Assembly (NCBI GenBank): GCA_027024025.1 | Contig: JALVTT010000073.1 | Coordinates: 1 to 36,779 of the forward strand | DNA length: 36,779 nt | Origin: Sedimenticola sp. | GTDB lineage: Bacteria > Pseudomonadota > Gammaproteobacteria > Chromatiales > Chromatiaceae | Direction: 5' to 3' | Shown here: positions 7,577 to 14,658 of the stretch, piece by piece | Layout of the letters: every line of letters begins with the position of its first letter | How positions within the stretch are numbered: position 1 is the stretch's first letter | Program-made: the position numbers and the translations under genes | The notes under the pieces: generated by a model | Databases searched by the model: none | The model's input: only the letters and a program-made list of their open reading frames with translations | What the model was told of the DNA's origin: nothing

Positions 7577-7726
7577 CAGATCGACCTGCGTGGCCCGCTG
7601 GGTCTGACCCGCGAGCAGTGCGATCTGCTGGTGTCGCTGCCCATGCGCGGCAGTGTCGAGAGTCTCAATGTCTCGGTGGCCAGCGGCATCTGCCTGTACG
7701 AGGCGCTGCGCCAGCGGGGCGGCTAA
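7577..7726 (+). pseudogene. rlmB 3'-terminal fragment (second copy)
   Basis: The frame encodes [10 protein letters not shown] joined directly to [20 protein letters not shown] and on to ALRQRGG, then TAA. It matches the last 186 bases of rlmB, with a 36-base in-frame deletion removing VMGAEGAGLRRL, that is, motif 2. The deletion lies between two CTG codons. No start codon or 5' part is present, so no methyltransferase can be made. Its stop overlaps the TAG stop of the chemotaxis gene on the other strand, which suggests this is the original genomic end of rlmB. Confidence 0.9.
7664..7725 (+). repeat. 62-bp direct repeat, copy 2
   Basis: Identical to 5845-5906 at the 3' end of the complete rlmB. 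It marks the right boundary of the inserted segment. Confidence 0.9.
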
Positions 7727-9417
7727 AAGAAGATCTCGTCCTCCGCCTGCGGCGCCGCCCGGGCGGTCGCGGCCCGCTCGGCGATCTTCTGTTCCGCCCG
7801 GGCCTTGAGGTCGGCCTCCATGCCCATCTGGCGGAACAGGGTGAGCATATTGTCCGACAGACTGGACAGCTGGTTGCTGGCCTCGCTGTTGGACTGGGTC
7901 AGGGCCAGGGTATTGGCCGCCATCTCGGCGATCCGGCCGATCTCGGACTCGGCGTCGGCCACGGATCCGATCTGTTCCTGCGAGGCCTGGGCGATGAGCG
8001 CGTTCATGGTGTTCATCTTCACCACCGCGGAGGTCAGCCCGTTGATGGATTCCAGGGCCTCGCCCGACTGCCCGGTGGCGTTGCTCGCCACCTCGCGCCC
8101 GTGGTGCATGACCTTGACCGCGCTGTGGATGCCCTGATGCAGCTGCTCGATCACCGAGTTGATCTCGTTGGTCGCGTCCGCGGTGCGGCTGGCCAGGGTG
8201 CGCACCTCGTCCGCCACCACGGCGAAGCCGCGGCCCTGTTCGCCGGCGCGCGCGGCCTCGATGGCGGCGTTCAGCGCCAGCAGATTGGTCTGTTCGGCAA
8301 TGGCGCGGATGACCTCCAGGATGTTGGAGATGTCCTGGCTCTTGGCGTCCAGCTCGGTGATCACCGAGGCCGAGTCCTCGACCTCGCCGACCAGGGCGCT
8401 GATGGTCTTTTGCAATTCACTGAGCTTGATCTTGCCCTCGATGGCGGACTGGTTGGCCTCGTTCGCCGAACTGGCCGCGCTGGCGGTGTTCTCGGCGATG
8501 GCCTTGGCCGCCTGGCACAAGCGGGCCATGGTCTGGCTGGCCTGTTCGGTGCTCTGCTTCTGCTGCAGCATCAGCTCGAAGGACTGGGTGCTGCCGGCCG
8601 AGACCTGGTGCGAGTTGACCGCCAGATCGGTGGCGGTCTCGGCCAGCTGCCCGACCATGGTGCGCAGCCGCGCCTGCATGATGCGGGCGCCGACGAACAG
8701 GCGTCCGATCTCGTCGTCATAGGGGTATTGAAGCGGATTGTCCAGCTGTCCCGAGGCGATCCGGTCGGTGGCCTCGGCCAGCCGCATCAGCGGGCTGATC
8801 ATGCCCCGCTGGATGTAGATGCCGAGCGCCAGCAGCAGGGCCGGGGCGGCCAGGGCCAGCGCCACCATGGTCGTATCGCCCACCAGCCCCAGGCTCCACA
8901 GAGAATCGCCGAGAAAGGGCAGGGCTCCGATCAGCGCCAGGCTGACGCCCAGGCGCAGCATGATCGGCAGATTGCTCAGGCGCCGCCGGCGCGGCAGCGG
9001 CCGGTCGGGCTTGCGGTTGAGCGCCGCATACAGGGCCTCGGCCTCCTCGATCTGCTGCTCGCTGGGCCGCGAGCGCACCGACTGGTAGCCGACCACCTCG
9101 CCGTCGCGCATCACCGGGGTGACGAAGGCCTCCACCCAGTAGTGATCGCCGTTCTTGCAGCGGTTCTTGACGATGCCGCTCCAGGGCCGACCGGCCTGGA
9201 TGGTCTGCCACAGATCCTCGAAGGCCGCGGGCGGCATATCGGGGTGACGCACGATATTGTGGCTCTTGCCGATCAGCTCGTCCCGGCTGAAACCGCTGAC
9301 ATCGACGAAGTCCTGGTTGACATAGGTGATCCGCCCCTTGAGGTCGGTCATGGAGATGATCTGACAACCGGGTTCGAGGGTGACTTCCCGGTTGGTGACG
9401 GGGAGATTCTTTTTCAT
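7723..9417 (-). CDS. PAS-domain methyl-accepting chemotaxis protein (Aer-like)
   Basis: An energy- or redox-sensing chemoreceptor that would control CheA at the inner membrane. The 564 residues start with a PAS domain (about 15-120: [20 protein letters not shown], then [16 protein letters not shown]), the layout of Aer-type receptors that bind FAD. A hydrophobic segment of two helices (about 150-205) follows, then a HAMP-like linker and the cytoplasmic coiled-coil signalling domain. The conserved hairpin tip [20 protein letters not shown], followed by [12 protein letters not shown], is intact. There is no periplasmic sensor domain and no C-terminal CheR pentapeptide; it ends EDEIFF. No other che genes are nearby, so it is an orphan receptor. 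The ATG at 9417 begins [12 protein letters not shown], typical of this class; the upstream ribosome site is weak. The stop overlaps the rlmB tail fragment. Confidence 0.92.
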   Translation of the reverse strand: MKKNLPVTNREVTLEPGCQIISMTDLKGRITYVNQDFVDVSGFSRDELIGKSHNIVRHPDMPPAAFEDLWQTIQAGRPWSGIVKNRCKNGDHYWVEAFVTPVMRDGEVVGYQSVRSRPSEQQIEEAEALYAALNRKPDRPLPRRRRLSNLPIMLRLGVSLALIGALPFLGDSLWSLGLVGDTTMVALALAAPALLLALGIYIQRGMISPLMRLAEATDRIASGQLDNPLQYPYDDEIGRLFVGARIMQARLRTMVGQLAETATDLAVNSHQVSAGSTQSFELMLQQKQSTEQASQTMARLCQAAKAIAENTASAASSANEANQSAIEGKIKLSELQKTISALVGEVEDSASVITELDAKSQDISNILEVIRAIAEQTNLLALNAAIEAARAGEQGRGFAVVADEVRTLASRTADATNEINSVIEQLHQGIHSAVKVMHHGREVASNATGQSGEALESINGLTSAVVKMNTMNALIAQASQEQIGSVADAESEIGRIAEMAANTLALTQSNSEASNQLSSLSDNMLTLFRQMGMEADLKARAEQKIAERAATARAAPQAEDEIFF

Positions 9418-9478
9418 GAGGCGGGTCCGCGTGATTCTTTCCTGACCAGGGTGTCGGCCGGGACGGGGGATTCTTTAG

Positions 9479-9502
9479 GCCGGGCAGCGGCCGTTGCCCG
9501 GC
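9479..9502. other. GC-rich hairpin between the chemoreceptor and abiE
   Basis: GCCGGGCA (9479-9486) pairs with TGCCCGGC (9495-9502) across an 8-base loop. There is no T run on either side, so a terminator role is doubtful. It lies between the two divergent starts at 9417 and 9583. Confidence 0.4.
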
Positions 9503-9531
9503 GCCAGTGGGGCTTGAATGTCTTGCCCTGA

Positions 9532-9581
9532 ATCAGACATACTGTTGCCAGTTATTTATAAATAGATATATTTTGTCTGAT
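9532..9581. promoter_or_regulatory. Probable abiE promoter and AbiEi operator
   Basis: An 8-base inverted repeat, ATCAGACA (9532-9539) and TGTCTGAT (9574-9581), has arm centres 42 bases apart, close to four helical turns. Between the arms are TTGCCA (9545-9550) and an AT-rich block with the perfect palindrome TATTTATAAATA (9553-9564) and TATATT-like -10 candidates. The right arm ends one base before the abiEi ATG. AbiEi proteins are known to repress their own promoter by binding inverted repeats, which fits this layout; the specific site is inferred. Confidence 0.6.
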
Positions 9582-9582
9582 C

Positions 9583-10176
9583 ATGAAAGAACAGCCTGAA
9601 GCGATCTTTCGCAGGCATGGCGGCCAGCTCAGGATGAGCGAGGCCCTCAGGCTAGGCATCACACGCTATATGCTCTATTCACTCAGGGACAAGGGCATCA
9701 TCGAGCGGGTGAGCAGAGGGATCTATCGGCTGGTGGAGCTGCCTCCTATCAGCCACCCCGATCTGGTCACGGTGAGTCTGCGCTTCCCAAATGCCGTGGT
9801 CTGTCTGGTCTCCGCACTGGCCTGGCATGACATCACGACTCAGGTGCCGCATGCGGTCTCAGTGGCGGTGCCGAGGAATGCGCGGATGCCTTCGCTCGAT
9901 TATCCTCCCGTCAAGGCACACAGGTTTTCGAATGAGGCGTACGAATCCGGGATCGAAGCGCATCTGATCGACGGAGTCTCCGTCAAGATCTACAACCCTG
10001 AGAAGACCCTGGCCGATTGCTTCAAGTTTCGCAACAGGATCGGAATGGACGTGGTGCTGGAAGCACTGAAGCTCTACAGGACGCGAAAGAAATTTGATAT
10101 CGCCAAACTGCTCAGGTACGCCAGGATCTGCCGGGTCGAAAGGGTGATGAAGCCGTATCTGGAGGCCGTGCTGTGA
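9583..10176 (+). CDS. abiEi: AbiEi antitoxin of a type IV toxin-antitoxin (abortive infection) system
   Basis: This 197-residue protein pairs with the AbiEii toxin that follows. Residues about 1-60 form the N-terminal winged-helix part (IFRRHGGQLRMSEALRLGIT, then YSLRDKGIIERVSRGIYRL), the DNA-binding region used for autorepression. The C-terminal part includes VSALAWHDITTQVP and the family stretch IYNPEKTLADCFKFRNRIG at about 143-161, typical of AbiEi_4-type proteins. The ATG at 9583 lies just after the inverted-repeat operator, so the transcript is likely to have a very short leader. The stop overlaps the toxin start by 4 bases (GTGA), coupling their translation. Codon use is less GC-biased than in the housekeeping genes, consistent with acquisition. 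Confidence 0.93.
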   Translation: MKEQPEAIFRRHGGQLRMSEALRLGITRYMLYSLRDKGIIERVSRGIYRLVELPPISHPDLVTVSLRFPNAVVCLVSALAWHDITTQVPHAVSVAVPRNARMPSLDYPPVKAHRFSNEAYESGIEAHLIDGVSVKIYNPEKTLADCFKFRNRIGMDVVLEALKLYRTRKKFDIAKLLRYARICRVERVMKPYLEAVL

Positions 10177-11093
10177 GGTCTCCGGAAAACGTCATTGCAT
10201 CTGTCCGGCAGCGTCTTTTGAACCGCGCCAGGCGCGATCAACGGCCGTTCAACGAGTTGCTTCAATACTACGCCATGGAGAGGTTCCTCTACCGGCTGTC
10301 CCGGTCCGCTCACGCCGACCGTTTCATTCTCAAGGGGGCCATGATGCTCAGAGTCTGGCAGGCGCCGGAACTTCGTCCGACCATGGATATCGACATGTTG
10401 GGCATTACGAGCAACGAGGAAACCGATCTCATTGCGCGAATCCGAGACATCCTGACCATGGATGTGGAGGCGGATGGGCTCGCTTTCGATCCGGATTCCA
10501 TTCGGATCGAGCGAATCACTGAAGATGCCAATTATGCGGGGCTCAGGATCCGGTTTCCGGGCACATTGGGGTCTGCGAGAATCCATATGCAGATCGACAT
10601 CGGTTTTGGTGATGTCATCTACCCGGAGCCCGAAGAGTTGGAAGTTCCCGGCATGCTGAATCTCCCCGAGCCACGGCTGCTCTGTTACAGCCGGGAGAGC
10701 ACCATCGCGGAAAAGTTCGAAGCCATGGTCAAACTAGGCATGCTGAACAGCCGGATGAAGGATTTCCACGATATCTGGTTGTTGTCCAGACAGTTCGATT
10801 TCGATGGCGCCGAGCTGGCAGAGGCTATCAACCTGACCTTTGAGCAGCGGGGTACTGCGATGCCAACGGAAATCGAGGCCTTTACCGACCTGTTCATCTC
10901 GGCCAAGCAGGCCCAGTGGGCGGCGTTTCGAAAACGGCTTGGGTACGATGGCACGCCGGACTCGTTCAAGGACATCGTGGCTCAGGTGGGGAGATTTCTG
11001 TCGCCCATCGTTGCGGCTCACACCAAGGGTAAAGCAAGGCCCGCAAAATGGGCTGCTCCCGGACCGTGGACATCGATCAATACCGGGGATTGA
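10173..11093 (+). CDS. abiEii: AbiEii toxin, nucleotidyltransferase
   Basis: The 306-residue protein belongs to the AbiEii/AbiGii group of DNA polymerase-beta-like nucleotidyltransferases. AbiEii toxins cause reversible growth arrest during phage infection; related enzymes have been shown to modify tRNA acceptor ends. The conserved motifs are intact: KGAMMLRVW at 54-62, the catalytic RPTMDIDML at 68-76, the acidic strand IDIGFGD at 141-147, and ESTIAEKFEAM (175-185) with SRMKDFHDIW (193-202). The GTG at 10173 overlaps the antitoxin stop. The gene ends about 120 bases before tRNA-Val. Length and motifs suggest a functional toxin. Confidence 0.93.
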   Translation: MRSPENVIASVRQRLLNRARRDQRPFNELLQYYAMERFLYRLSRSAHADRFILKGAMMLRVWQAPELRPTMDIDMLGITSNEETDLIARIRDILTMDVEADGLAFDPDSIRIERITEDANYAGLRIRFPGTLGSARIHMQIDIGFGDVIYPEPEELEVPGMLNLPEPRLLCYSRESTIAEKFEAMVKLGMLNSRMKDFHDIWLLSRQFDFDGAELAEAINLTFEQRGTAMPTEIEAFTDLFISAKQAQWAAFRKRLGYDGTPDSFKDIVAQVGRFLSPIVAAHTKGKARPAKWAAPGPWTSINTGD

Positions 11094-11165
11094 TCCTCGG
11101 TGATATCCGGAGCGGATGCTGTCTCCGATTCCTGGTGTTGCGGTCGTTTCATTGATTCATTCTCG

Positions 11166-11193
11166 TTGACATTTTCTCCGTCCGCCGTAGAAT
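11166..11193 (+). promoter_or_regulatory. Sigma70 promoter of tRNA-Val
   Basis: TTGACA (11166-11171) and TAGAAT (11188-11193) are separated by 16 bases. The tRNA starts 17 bases after the -10 element. The perfect -35 hexamer and close spacing fit a stable-RNA promoter. Confidence 0.8.
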
Positions 11194-11210
11194 CCTGCCC
11201 TCACGACGAC

Positions 11211-11287
11211 AGGCGCGTAGCTCAGTTGGTTAGAGCACCACCTTGACATGGTGGGGGTCGTTGGTTCGAATCCAATCGCGCCTACCA
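11211..11287 (+). tRNA. tRNA-Val (anticodon GAC)
   Basis: A 77-nt class I tRNA with encoded CCA. The acceptor AGGCGCG pairs with CGCGCCT. The D-arm is GCTCAGTTGGTTAGAGC. The anticodon stem CCACC/GGTGG encloses the loop TTGACAT, giving anticodon GAC. The T-arm is GTTGG-TTCGAAT-CCAAT. No repeat of its 3' end is seen nearby, so there is no sign that it served as an integration site for the AbiE genes. Confidence 0.97.
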
Positions 11288-11294
11288 ATCGGCT

Positions 11295-11329
11295 GGCCCC
11301 GTGCCGTGTTGGCGGCCCGGGGCCTTTTT
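11295..11329 (+). terminator. Rho-independent terminator of tRNA-Val
   Basis: GGCCCCG (11295-11301) pairs with CGGGGCC (11318-11324), followed by five T (11325-11329). It begins 7 bases after the tRNA 3' end. Confidence 0.85.
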
Positions 11330-11372
11330 GTGCCGGACACGGTGGTTCCAACGGGTTCAGAGGTCATCCAGC

Positions 11373-11579
11373 ATGCACGACCGCGAACGTATCGACGCCT
11401 GTGTGGAGCGGCTCTGCCAGAAGGGTTGCGCCCGGGTGTGGGGTGATATCGAGATCCTGGAGCAGGGCGGGCGCCCGGCCGGGGCCGAGGATCTGAGTCC
11501 GCACGAATGCCGCCTGGTGCTGCGCGAGTTGCGGAGCGTGATGGCGGTGTACGGCAACCGCTGCCGCATCGGCGACTGA
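11373..11579 (+). CDS. Small conserved hypothetical protein
   Basis: A 68-residue soluble protein beginning MHDRERIDACVERLCQKGC and ending MAVYGNRCRIGD. It resembles small proteins of unknown function that I associate with gammaproteobacteria, where CxxRLC, a GC pair and a terminal AVYGxRC recur; the four Cys could bind metal, but this is inference. The ATG at 11373 gives the shortest sensible form; codon bias matches the chromosome. It follows the tRNA-Val terminator and is followed after 47 bases by the SET-domain gene on the same strand. Confidence 0.65.
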   Translation: MHDRERIDACVERLCQKGCARVWGDIEILEQGGRPAGAEDLSPHECRLVLRELRSVMAVYGNRCRIGD

Positions 11580-11626
11580 GGCCGGGACGCGGGTATACTC
11601 TTGGCGGCGCGGCGGGAGAGGATCTC

Positions 11627-11977
11627 TTGAAGACGGGAAAGCGGACCAGCAACAGCCACCTGCGGGACTGGGTCTATGCCGGCGAGTCCGGCATCCACGG
11701 CACCGGCCTGTTCGCGCGCCGGCCGATCCGGGCGGACGAGTATATCGGCACCTACTGGGGGCCTCGGGCGCGGCGCAACGGCACCTATGTCCTTTGGGTG
11801 TACGATGAGGGTGACGAGGAGAACGCCATCGGCCGCAGCGGCCGCAATCTGCTGCGCTACCTCAATCACGCTCGTCCCGGTAACACGGCCTTCGACGGCT
11901 TCGATCTGTATGCCCTGAGGGACATCGAGCCGCATGAGGAGCTGACTTTCGACTATCTCGAGTCCGAATTTGACTGA
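11627..11977 (+). CDS. SET-domain protein (putative protein lysine methyltransferase)
   Basis: The 116-residue protein is almost only a SET domain. Visible motifs are GIHGTGLFA at 22-30 (SAM pocket), RYLNHARPGNTAF at 77-89 (the NHxxxxN motif) and EELTFDY at 104-110 (catalytic Tyr). It lacks pre-SET and post-SET cysteine clusters, as is usual for short bacterial versions. The TTG start at 11627 is preceded by GGGAGAGG at about 6-8 bases, better placed than any ATG; TATACT at 11594-11599 may be a -10 element. Its end overlaps the cmoA start by 8 bases, so it is probably cotranscribed with the tRNA-modification genes. The substrate is unknown; a ribosomal or translation-factor lysine would fit the context but is speculation. 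Confidence 0.85.
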   Translation: MKTGKRTSNSHLRDWVYAGESGIHGTGLFARRPIRADEYIGTYWGPRARRNGTYVLWVYDEGDEENAIGRSGRNLLRYLNHARPGNTAFDGFDLYALRDIEPHEELTFDYLESEFD

Positions 11978-12689
11978 ATCGCGCGATCGCCTGTTCGACC
12001 GCCCCGGCCCGGTCGGGGACTTCGTATTCGATGCCGCCGTGGCGCGGGTCTTTCCCGATATGATCTCGCGCTCGGTGCCGGGCTATGCCGCGATCATCAA
12101 CATGATCGAGCTGCTGACGCGGATGCATGCCCGCCCCGGCACCCGGCTGTACGATCTGGGCTGCTCCCTGGGCGCGGCCAGCCTGGCCATGGCGCGCGGC
12201 CTGACCCATGCCGACTGCCGCATCGTGGCGGTGGACAACGCCCCGGCCATGCTGGCGCGGGCGCGCGAGCATACCGCCGGGGCCGGGAACATCGATTTCG
12301 TGCTCGCCGACATCCGTGACGTGGCCATCGCCGGGGCCTCGGTGGTGGTGCTCAATTTCACCCTGCAGTTCCTGCCGCGCGAGGCGCGCGCCGGGCTGCT
12401 GCGCACGGTGCGCGCGGGCCTGGTGCCCGGCGGCATCCTGATCCTTTCCGAGAAGATCGCCGGACGCACCCCCGAGGAGGATGCCGCGCTGGTGGCCATG
12501 CACCATGCCTTCAAGCGCCAGCAGGGCTACAGCGCGCTGGAGATCAGCCAGAAGCGCGCGGCCCTGGAGCGGGTGCTGCTGCCCGAGACCCTGGACACCC
12601 ATCTGCGGCGCCTGGGCGAGGCGGGGTTCGCGCAGGCGCATCCCTGGTTCCAGTGCTTCAACTTCGTCTCCATCGTGGCCGGGGCATGA
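11970..12689 (+). CDS. cmoA: Carboxy-S-adenosyl-L-methionine synthase CmoA
   Basis: Converts SAM and prephenate into carboxy-SAM, used by CmoB to make 5-carboxymethoxyuridine at the wobble position of tRNAs. The 239-residue protein starts with the family-typical DRLFDRPGPVGDFVFDAAVARVF, here TESRDRLFDRPG at residues 2-13. The SAM-binding motif YDLGCSLGAA is at 61-70; VPGYAAIINMI and later HAFKRQQGYSALEI match CmoA. The TTG at 11970 lies inside the end of the SET gene and gives the correct N-terminus. The stop overlaps the cmoB ATG by 4 bases. Confidence 0.96.
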   Translation: MTESRDRLFDRPGPVGDFVFDAAVARVFPDMISRSVPGYAAIINMIELLTRMHARPGTRLYDLGCSLGAASLAMARGLTHADCRIVAVDNAPAMLARAREHTAGAGNIDFVLADIRDVAIAGASVVVLNFTLQFLPREARAGLLRTVRAGLVPGGILILSEKIAGRTPEEDAALVAMHHAFKRQQGYSALEISQKRAALERVLLPETLDTHLRRLGEAGFAQAHPWFQCFNFVSIVAGA

Positions 12690-13684
12690 TCGACATCGAA
12701 CTGGCCGTGGAACGGCTGACGGTGGCGGACATGGCGGACTGGGCCCGGCGGCTGCCGGGACAGTTGCACGAGGTGCTGGAGCGGCGGCCGCATGGCGATC
12801 TGGCCCGCTGGCGGGGCGCCATCGAACAGATGCCGGTGCCGGATTCTCACACCCTGCACCTGGATCGCGGGTTGTTGCAGGTCGGCACGCGGGAGGGCCC
12901 CGACGCGGCGCGGCGCCAGGCCCTGGAGGCGGCCCTGCAGTCCCTGCACCCCTGGCGCAAGGGGCCTTATCTGCTGCATGGCGTGTTCGTCGATACCGAA
13001 TGGCGCTCGGACTGGAAATGGGAGCGCCTGGCGCCGCATATCGCCCCGCTCCAGGGGCGCCGCGTGCTGGACGTGGGCTGCGGCAACGGTTATCACGGCT
13101 GGCGCATGCTGGGCGCGGGGGCGGAGCTGGTGGTGGGCATCGACCCCACGGCGCTGTTCATGGCCCAGTTCGCCGCGGTCTCGCGCCTGTTCGGCGCCGC
13201 CGACACCCGGGGCCGGGTGGCGCGCTTCGTGTTTCTGCCGCTGGGCATCGAGCGGCTGCCGCCGCGCCTGGCGGCCTTCGACACCACCTTTTCCATGGGG
13301 GTGCTCTATCACCGGCGCTCGCCCATCGATCACCTGCTGGAGCTGAAGGAGACCCTGCGGCCCGGTGGCGAGCTGGTCCTGGAGACCCTGGTGGTGGAGG
13401 GCGGCGCCGACACCGTGCTGGTGCCGGCGGGGCGTTACGCCAAGATGCGCAACGTCTGGTTCATCCCCAGCGTGCAGGCCCTGCTGCTGTGGCTGGGGCG
13501 CGCCGGCTACCGCGACGCGCGGGTGGTGGACGTAACGCCAACCACGTCACAGGAACAGCGCAGAACCCCCTGGATGCGTTTCGAATCGCTTTCAGATTTT
13601 CTCGATCCTGCCGATAGTTCGATCACAGTCGAGGGATACCCTGCGCCGTGCAGGGCCATCGTCCTCGCCAACCGACCGGGGTGA
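12686..13684 (+). CDS. cmoB: tRNA U34 carboxymethyltransferase CmoB
   Basis: Transfers the carboxymethyl group of carboxy-SAM to 5-hydroxyuridine 34, completing cmo5U in tRNAs. The 332-residue product carries HPWRKGPY at 88-95, FVDTEWRSDWKW at 101-112 and the methyltransferase motif LDVGCGNGYHGWRM at 128-141, all typical of CmoB; GVLYHRRSPIDHL follows in the second half. The ATG at 12686 overlaps the cmoA stop (ATGA), indicating coupled translation. The last 45 or so codons (from about 13540) are a little less GC-biased but are still normal CmoB sequence (RTPWMRFESLSDFLDP). Confidence 0.96.
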   Translation: MIDIELAVERLTVADMADWARRLPGQLHEVLERRPHGDLARWRGAIEQMPVPDSHTLHLDRGLLQVGTREGPDAARRQALEAALQSLHPWRKGPYLLHGVFVDTEWRSDWKWERLAPHIAPLQGRRVLDVGCGNGYHGWRMLGAGAELVVGIDPTALFMAQFAAVSRLFGAADTRGRVARFVFLPLGIERLPPRLAAFDTTFSMGVLYHRRSPIDHLLELKETLRPGGELVLETLVVEGGADTVLVPAGRYAKMRNVWFIPSVQALLLWLGRAGYRDARVVDVTPTTSQEQRRTPWMRFESLSDFLDPADSSITVEGYPAPCRAIVLANRPG

Positions 13685-13691
13685 TTGAGTT

Positions 13692-14000
13692 ATGACTTCA
13701 CGAGCCAAGTTTTATATCGGACAGATCGTGCATCATCGGCGTTTCGGTTACCGTGGCGTGGTGGCCGATGTCGATCCCGAATTCAGCGGCAACGACAGCT
13801 GGTACGACTCGGTGGCGCGTACCCGCCCGCCGCGCAACCAGCCCTGGTACCGGGTGCTGGTGGACGGCGCCGAGCAGGAGACCTATGTGGCCGAGCGGCA
13901 TCTGGAGCCGGATTGCGAGTCACAGCCGATCAGCAATCCTTCGGTGCTGCGCTATTTCCATACCTACGAGAACGGGCGCTACCGCCTCACCACCCACTGA
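13692..14000 (+). CDS. hspQ: Heat shock protein HspQ
   Basis: A small protein that in enterobacteria binds hemimethylated DNA, acts as a Lon specificity factor and is degraded as DnaA regulator. The 102 residues are full length and match the family throughout: KFYIGQIVHHRRFGYRGVVA (6-25), DVDPEFSG, WYDSVARTRPPRNQPWYRVL, and the C-terminal LRYFHTYENGRYRLT. The ATG at 13692 lies 7 bases after cmoB, so it may share that transcript. No sigma32 promoter was seen in the short gap. The stop codon is part of a hairpin shared with convergent lexA. Confidence 0.95.
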   Translation: MTSRAKFYIGQIVHHRRFGYRGVVADVDPEFSGNDSWYDSVARTRPPRNQPWYRVLVDGAEQETYVAERHLEPDCESQPISNPSVLRYFHTYENGRYRLTTH

Positions 14001-14028
14001 GCCCCGGCGTATGCGGCGGGCTCAGTGG
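13994..14028. terminator. Convergent hairpin covering both the hspQ and lexA stop codons
   Basis: CCACTGAGCCC (13994-14004) is perfectly complementary to GGGCTCAGTGG (14018-14028) with a 13-base loop. On each strand the stem contains the stop: TGA of hspQ at 13998-14000 and TGA of lexA at 14022-14024. There is no T run, so it may act as a weak terminator or 3'-end stabiliser for both transcripts. Confidence 0.6.
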
Positions 14029-14645
14029 TAGCTGCGCATCTGGCCGACCAGCACGCCCTGGATCTGCACCTCCGAGGGGTGGTAGTGCTGGGCCTGCATG
14101 CTGCTGTTGGCCGGGTGCAGCACGATCTCGTCGGGCTTCTTCTCCAGGCGCTTGAGGGTGGCCTCCTCGCCGCGCACCAGGGCGACCACGATCTCGCCGT
14201 TGCGCGCGGTGTCGCGCTGTTCGATCACCACCCAGTCGCCGTCGAGGATGCCTTCCTCGATCATGGAGTCGCCCTTCACCTGCAGCACATAGCAGGGGTT
14301 GGGGGTGCGTAGCGGCGGCGGCACCGCGATGGTGTCGGGGTTGGCGATGGCCTCGATCGGCTGGCCGGCGGCGATATAGCCGTACAGCGGCAGCTCATCG
14401 GCCTCGCCGCCCTCGGGGGCCTCGTTGGCCGCCTCGGTCAGGCGGATGCCGCGGCGCAGGTTGTTCATGGGTTCGACCAGGCCGGCCTCGATCAGGGCCT
14501 GGATCTGCTTGTGCAGCGAGCCGCGCGACTTCAGCCCCAGGGCCTGGCACAGCTCGTCGAGCGTGGGGGGGTGCGGCATGCGCGGCAGTTGTTCGCGCAG
14601 GTAGTCGTAGATCTCCTGCTGGCGGCGGGTCAGGCTGGGTGGCAT
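14022..14645 (-). CDS. lexA: LexA repressor
   Basis: Autocleavable repressor of the SOS DNA-damage regulon. The 207 residues show the winged-helix DNA-binding domain (about 1-70) and the S24-type latent protease. The scissile Ala-Gly is in YIAAGQP (A93-G94), the catalytic Ser127 in GDSM and Lys165 in ATLKRL. The recognition helix region LGLKSRGSLHKQIQAL differs from the E. coli form (SPNAAEEHLKAL) and is closer to the alphaproteobacterial pattern (RSKSGIHRLI), matching the unusual operator boxes upstream. The ATG at 14645 is preceded by AAGGGAG. It lies downstream of, and on the same strand as, the small Smr-like gene but has its own promoter. No imuA, imuB or dnaE2 is adjacent. Confidence 0.96.
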   Translation of the reverse strand: MPPSLTRRQQEIYDYLREQLPRMPHPPTLDELCQALGLKSRGSLHKQIQALIEAGLVEPMNNLRRGIRLTEAANEAPEGGEADELPLYGYIAAGQPIEAIANPDTIAVPPPLRTPNPCYVLQVKGDSMIEEGILDGDWVVIEQRDTARNGEIVVALVRGEEATLKRLEKKPDEIVLHPANSSMQAQHYHPSEVQIQGVLVGQMRSYH

Positions 14646-14658
14646 GGCGGGCTCCCTT

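Noticed and set aside
9479-9502. Hairpin as terminator of the chemoreceptor or abiE
   Set aside because: It lies upstream of both genes' starts and has no T run, so terminator function is not supported.
7573-9531. 652-codon plus-strand frame over the chemoreceptor
   Set aside because: It is antisense to a complete PAS-type receptor, and its first codons are an out-of-frame reading of the rlmB relic.
11094-11290. tRNA-Val as the integration site of the AbiE genes
   Set aside because: No duplicated tRNA 3' end, integrase or boundary repeat is visible; the AbiE pair lies upstream of the tRNA promoter.
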